Part shown: one piece after another, positions 6,487-7,542 of the stretch
How the letters are laid out: each line of letters opens with the position of its first letter
Position numbering within the stretch: position 1 is the stretch's first letter
Source: Bordetella sp.
Lineage (GTDB): Bacteria; Pseudomonadota; Gammaproteobacteria; Burkholderiales; Burkholderiaceae_B
Assembly: GCA_027450125.1 (NCBI GenBank)
Contig: DAIDKG010000162.1
Location: forward strand, 1 to 7,542
Reading direction: 5' to 3'
Length of the DNA stretch: 7,542 bases
The notes under the pieces: generated by a model
Told to the model about the DNA's origin: nothing
What the model saw: the letters and a program-made list of their open reading frames with translations, nothing else
Databases searched by the model: none
Program-made: the position numbers and the translations under genes

Positions 6487-7542
6487 TCAGAGCTTCTTGA
6501 TGAAGATCATGCTGTTGCGCGAGCGGTTGTAGTGCTGCTGCTTGGCGTGCGGCAGGTCCGAAATGCCGCCTTGCACGAATCCACGCTTGATGAACCAGTG
6601 CGACGTGCGCGTGGTGAGCACGAAGATGCGTTTCATGCCGATCGCGCGGGCGCGGCTTTCCATGTGGCGCAGCAGTATTTCCCCTTCGCCCGCGCCCTGC
6701 CATTCGGGGTTGACGATCAGACAGGCCATCTCGGCCATCAGCTCATCCTTGTAGGGATAGAGTGCCGCGCAGCCGTAGATCACGCCGTCGTGCTCGAGCA
6801 CGGTGAAGCACTCCACGTCGCGTTCGATGACGCTGCGCGGGCGCGGCACCAGCGTGCCGTCGGCCTCCAGCGGTTCGATCAGGCTGAGGATGGCGCCCAC
6901 ATCGTCGATGGTGGCCGCGCGCAGATCGTCCAGCGTATCCTCGACCACCATGGTGCCCACGCCGTCGTGGGTTAAGATCTCCAGCAGCACGCTGCCATCC
7001 TGGCCGTAGGGCACCAGGTGGGCGCGCGCCACGCCGCGCTTGACCGACAGCGACGCATGGCGCAGGTAGAAAGCGGTTTCGTCGTCCAGCTCGCCGCGTT
7101 CGAGCAAGGCATCGGCGTCGGCGCGGGCCAGCTCGGTATCGACCGCGCCGTCTTCGTCGAGCACGCCGGGCGAATCGGTCAGGAAAATAAGCTTTTCCGC
7201 GCGCAGCGAGACGGCCACGCTGGTAGCCAGGTCGGCCATGGCCAGGTTGAATGCGTCGCCCGTGGGCGAGAAGCCCAGCGGAGAAAGCAGCACCACGGCC
7301 GAACCGCGTTCGATGGCGAACTTGATCGACTCGATGTCGATCTTGCGCACCAGGCCCGTATGCAGGTAGTCGACGCCGTCGATCACGCCGGCCGGTCGGG
7401 CCGTCACGAAGTTGCCCGACACCACGCGGATGTGCGAGCCCGACATGGGCGTGTTCGGCAGTCCCTGACTGAAGGCTGCCTCGATGTCCAGGCGGATTTC
7501 GCCGGCGGCTTCCTTGGCGCACTCCAGCGCCGCGGCCCCGGT
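6487..7542 (-). CDS. argA: N-acetylglutamate synthase (3' part; N-terminal about 95 residues outside the window)
   Basis: ArgA acetylates L-glutamate with acetyl-CoA, the first committed step of arginine synthesis, in the cytoplasm, and is normally feedback-inhibited by arginine. The reading frame enters from the right edge and ends with TGA at 6487; 351 residues are visible of an expected 440-450. The internal ATG at 7446 (MSGSHIRVV) is not the start, since homologous sequence (EIRLDIEAAFSQGLPNTP) continues in frame upstream of it. The amino-acid-kinase-like domain covers about visible residues 1-200, with GNFVTARPAGVIDGVDYLHTG, LLSPLGFSPTGDAFNL and LIFLTDSPGVL. The GNAT acetyltransferase domain follows at about 209-351, with the acetyl-CoA loop QGAGEGE near 282-288 and the closing TSHWFIKRGF and NSMIFIKKL. 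This two-domain order distinguishes classical ArgA from plain acetylglutamate kinase (ArgB), which lacks the GNAT part. A hairpin terminator lies just downstream. The promoter and any ArgR site would be outside the window. Confidence 0.97.
   Translation of the reverse strand, partial: TGAAALECAKEAAGEIRLDIEAAFSQGLPNTPMSGSHIRVVSGNFVTARPAGVIDGVDYLHTGLVRKIDIESIKFAIERGSAVVLLSPLGFSPTGDAFNLAMADLATSVAVSLRAEKLIFLTDSPGVLDEDGAVDTELARADADALLERGELDDETAFYLRHASLSVKRGVARAHLVPYGQDGSVLLEILTHDGVGTMVVEDTLDDLRAATIDDVGAILSLIEPLEADGTLVPRPRSVIERDVECFTVLEHDGVIYGCAALYPYKDELMAEMACLIVNPEWQGAGEGEILLRHMESRARAIGMKRIFVLTTRTSHWFIKRGFVQGGISDLPHAKQQHYNRSRNSMIFIKKL

Noticed and set aside
6097..6975. A 292-codon plus-strand frame over yggX and argA
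   Set aside because: Runs antisense to two clearly identified genes and has no recognisable domain.
7444..7446. ATG at 7446 as the argA start
   Set aside because: The frame continues upstream to the window edge with conserved ArgA sequence, so this is an internal methionine.

Overview
The window reads as ordinary core chromosome of a GC-rich betaproteobacterium. The best guess is Bordetella or a close relative such as Achromobacter (Alcaligenaceae, Burkholderiales). This rests on the protein families present (a DUF2863-type protein, EarP, YggX downstream of ArgA, AcnA) and on strong G/C bias at third codon positions. The genus is an inference from protein resemblance; no search was run. I see no mobile elements, CRISPR arrays, rRNA or tRNA genes, or prophage remnants.

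Six of the seven genes lie on the minus strand, so the region is best read from right to left. At the right edge is the 3' part of argA (N-acetylglutamate synthase, first step of arginine synthesis), ending in a hairpin with T-runs that looks like an intrinsic terminator. Next come yggX (Fe(II)-trafficking / oxidative-damage protection protein), a small lipoprotein with a lysozyme-like (SLT) domain, and acnA (aconitase A, complete at 900 residues). Past acnA are two hairpins; the second is a near-perfect bidirectional terminator. It is shared with the only plus-strand gene, a LigB-type extradiol dioxygenase (YgiD/DODA family), which converges on acnA. That gene is divergent from a DUF2863-type protein of unknown function. 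The DUF2863 gene is followed by the 5' end of earP, the arginine rhamnosyltransferase that modifies elongation factor P, cut off at the left edge.

Functional links are modest. YggX is tied in the literature to protection of Fe-S enzymes, and aconitase is a classic oxidant-sensitive Fe-S enzyme. Their closeness here, with a lytic-transglycosylase-like lipoprotein between them, recalls the yggX-mltC order of E. coli. The DUF2863-earP pair is the other neighbourhood worth testing. The two largest unknowns are the roles of the DUF2863 protein and of the small lipoprotein. I did not find convincing evidence of an undescribed multi-gene system; the findings below are modest leads.
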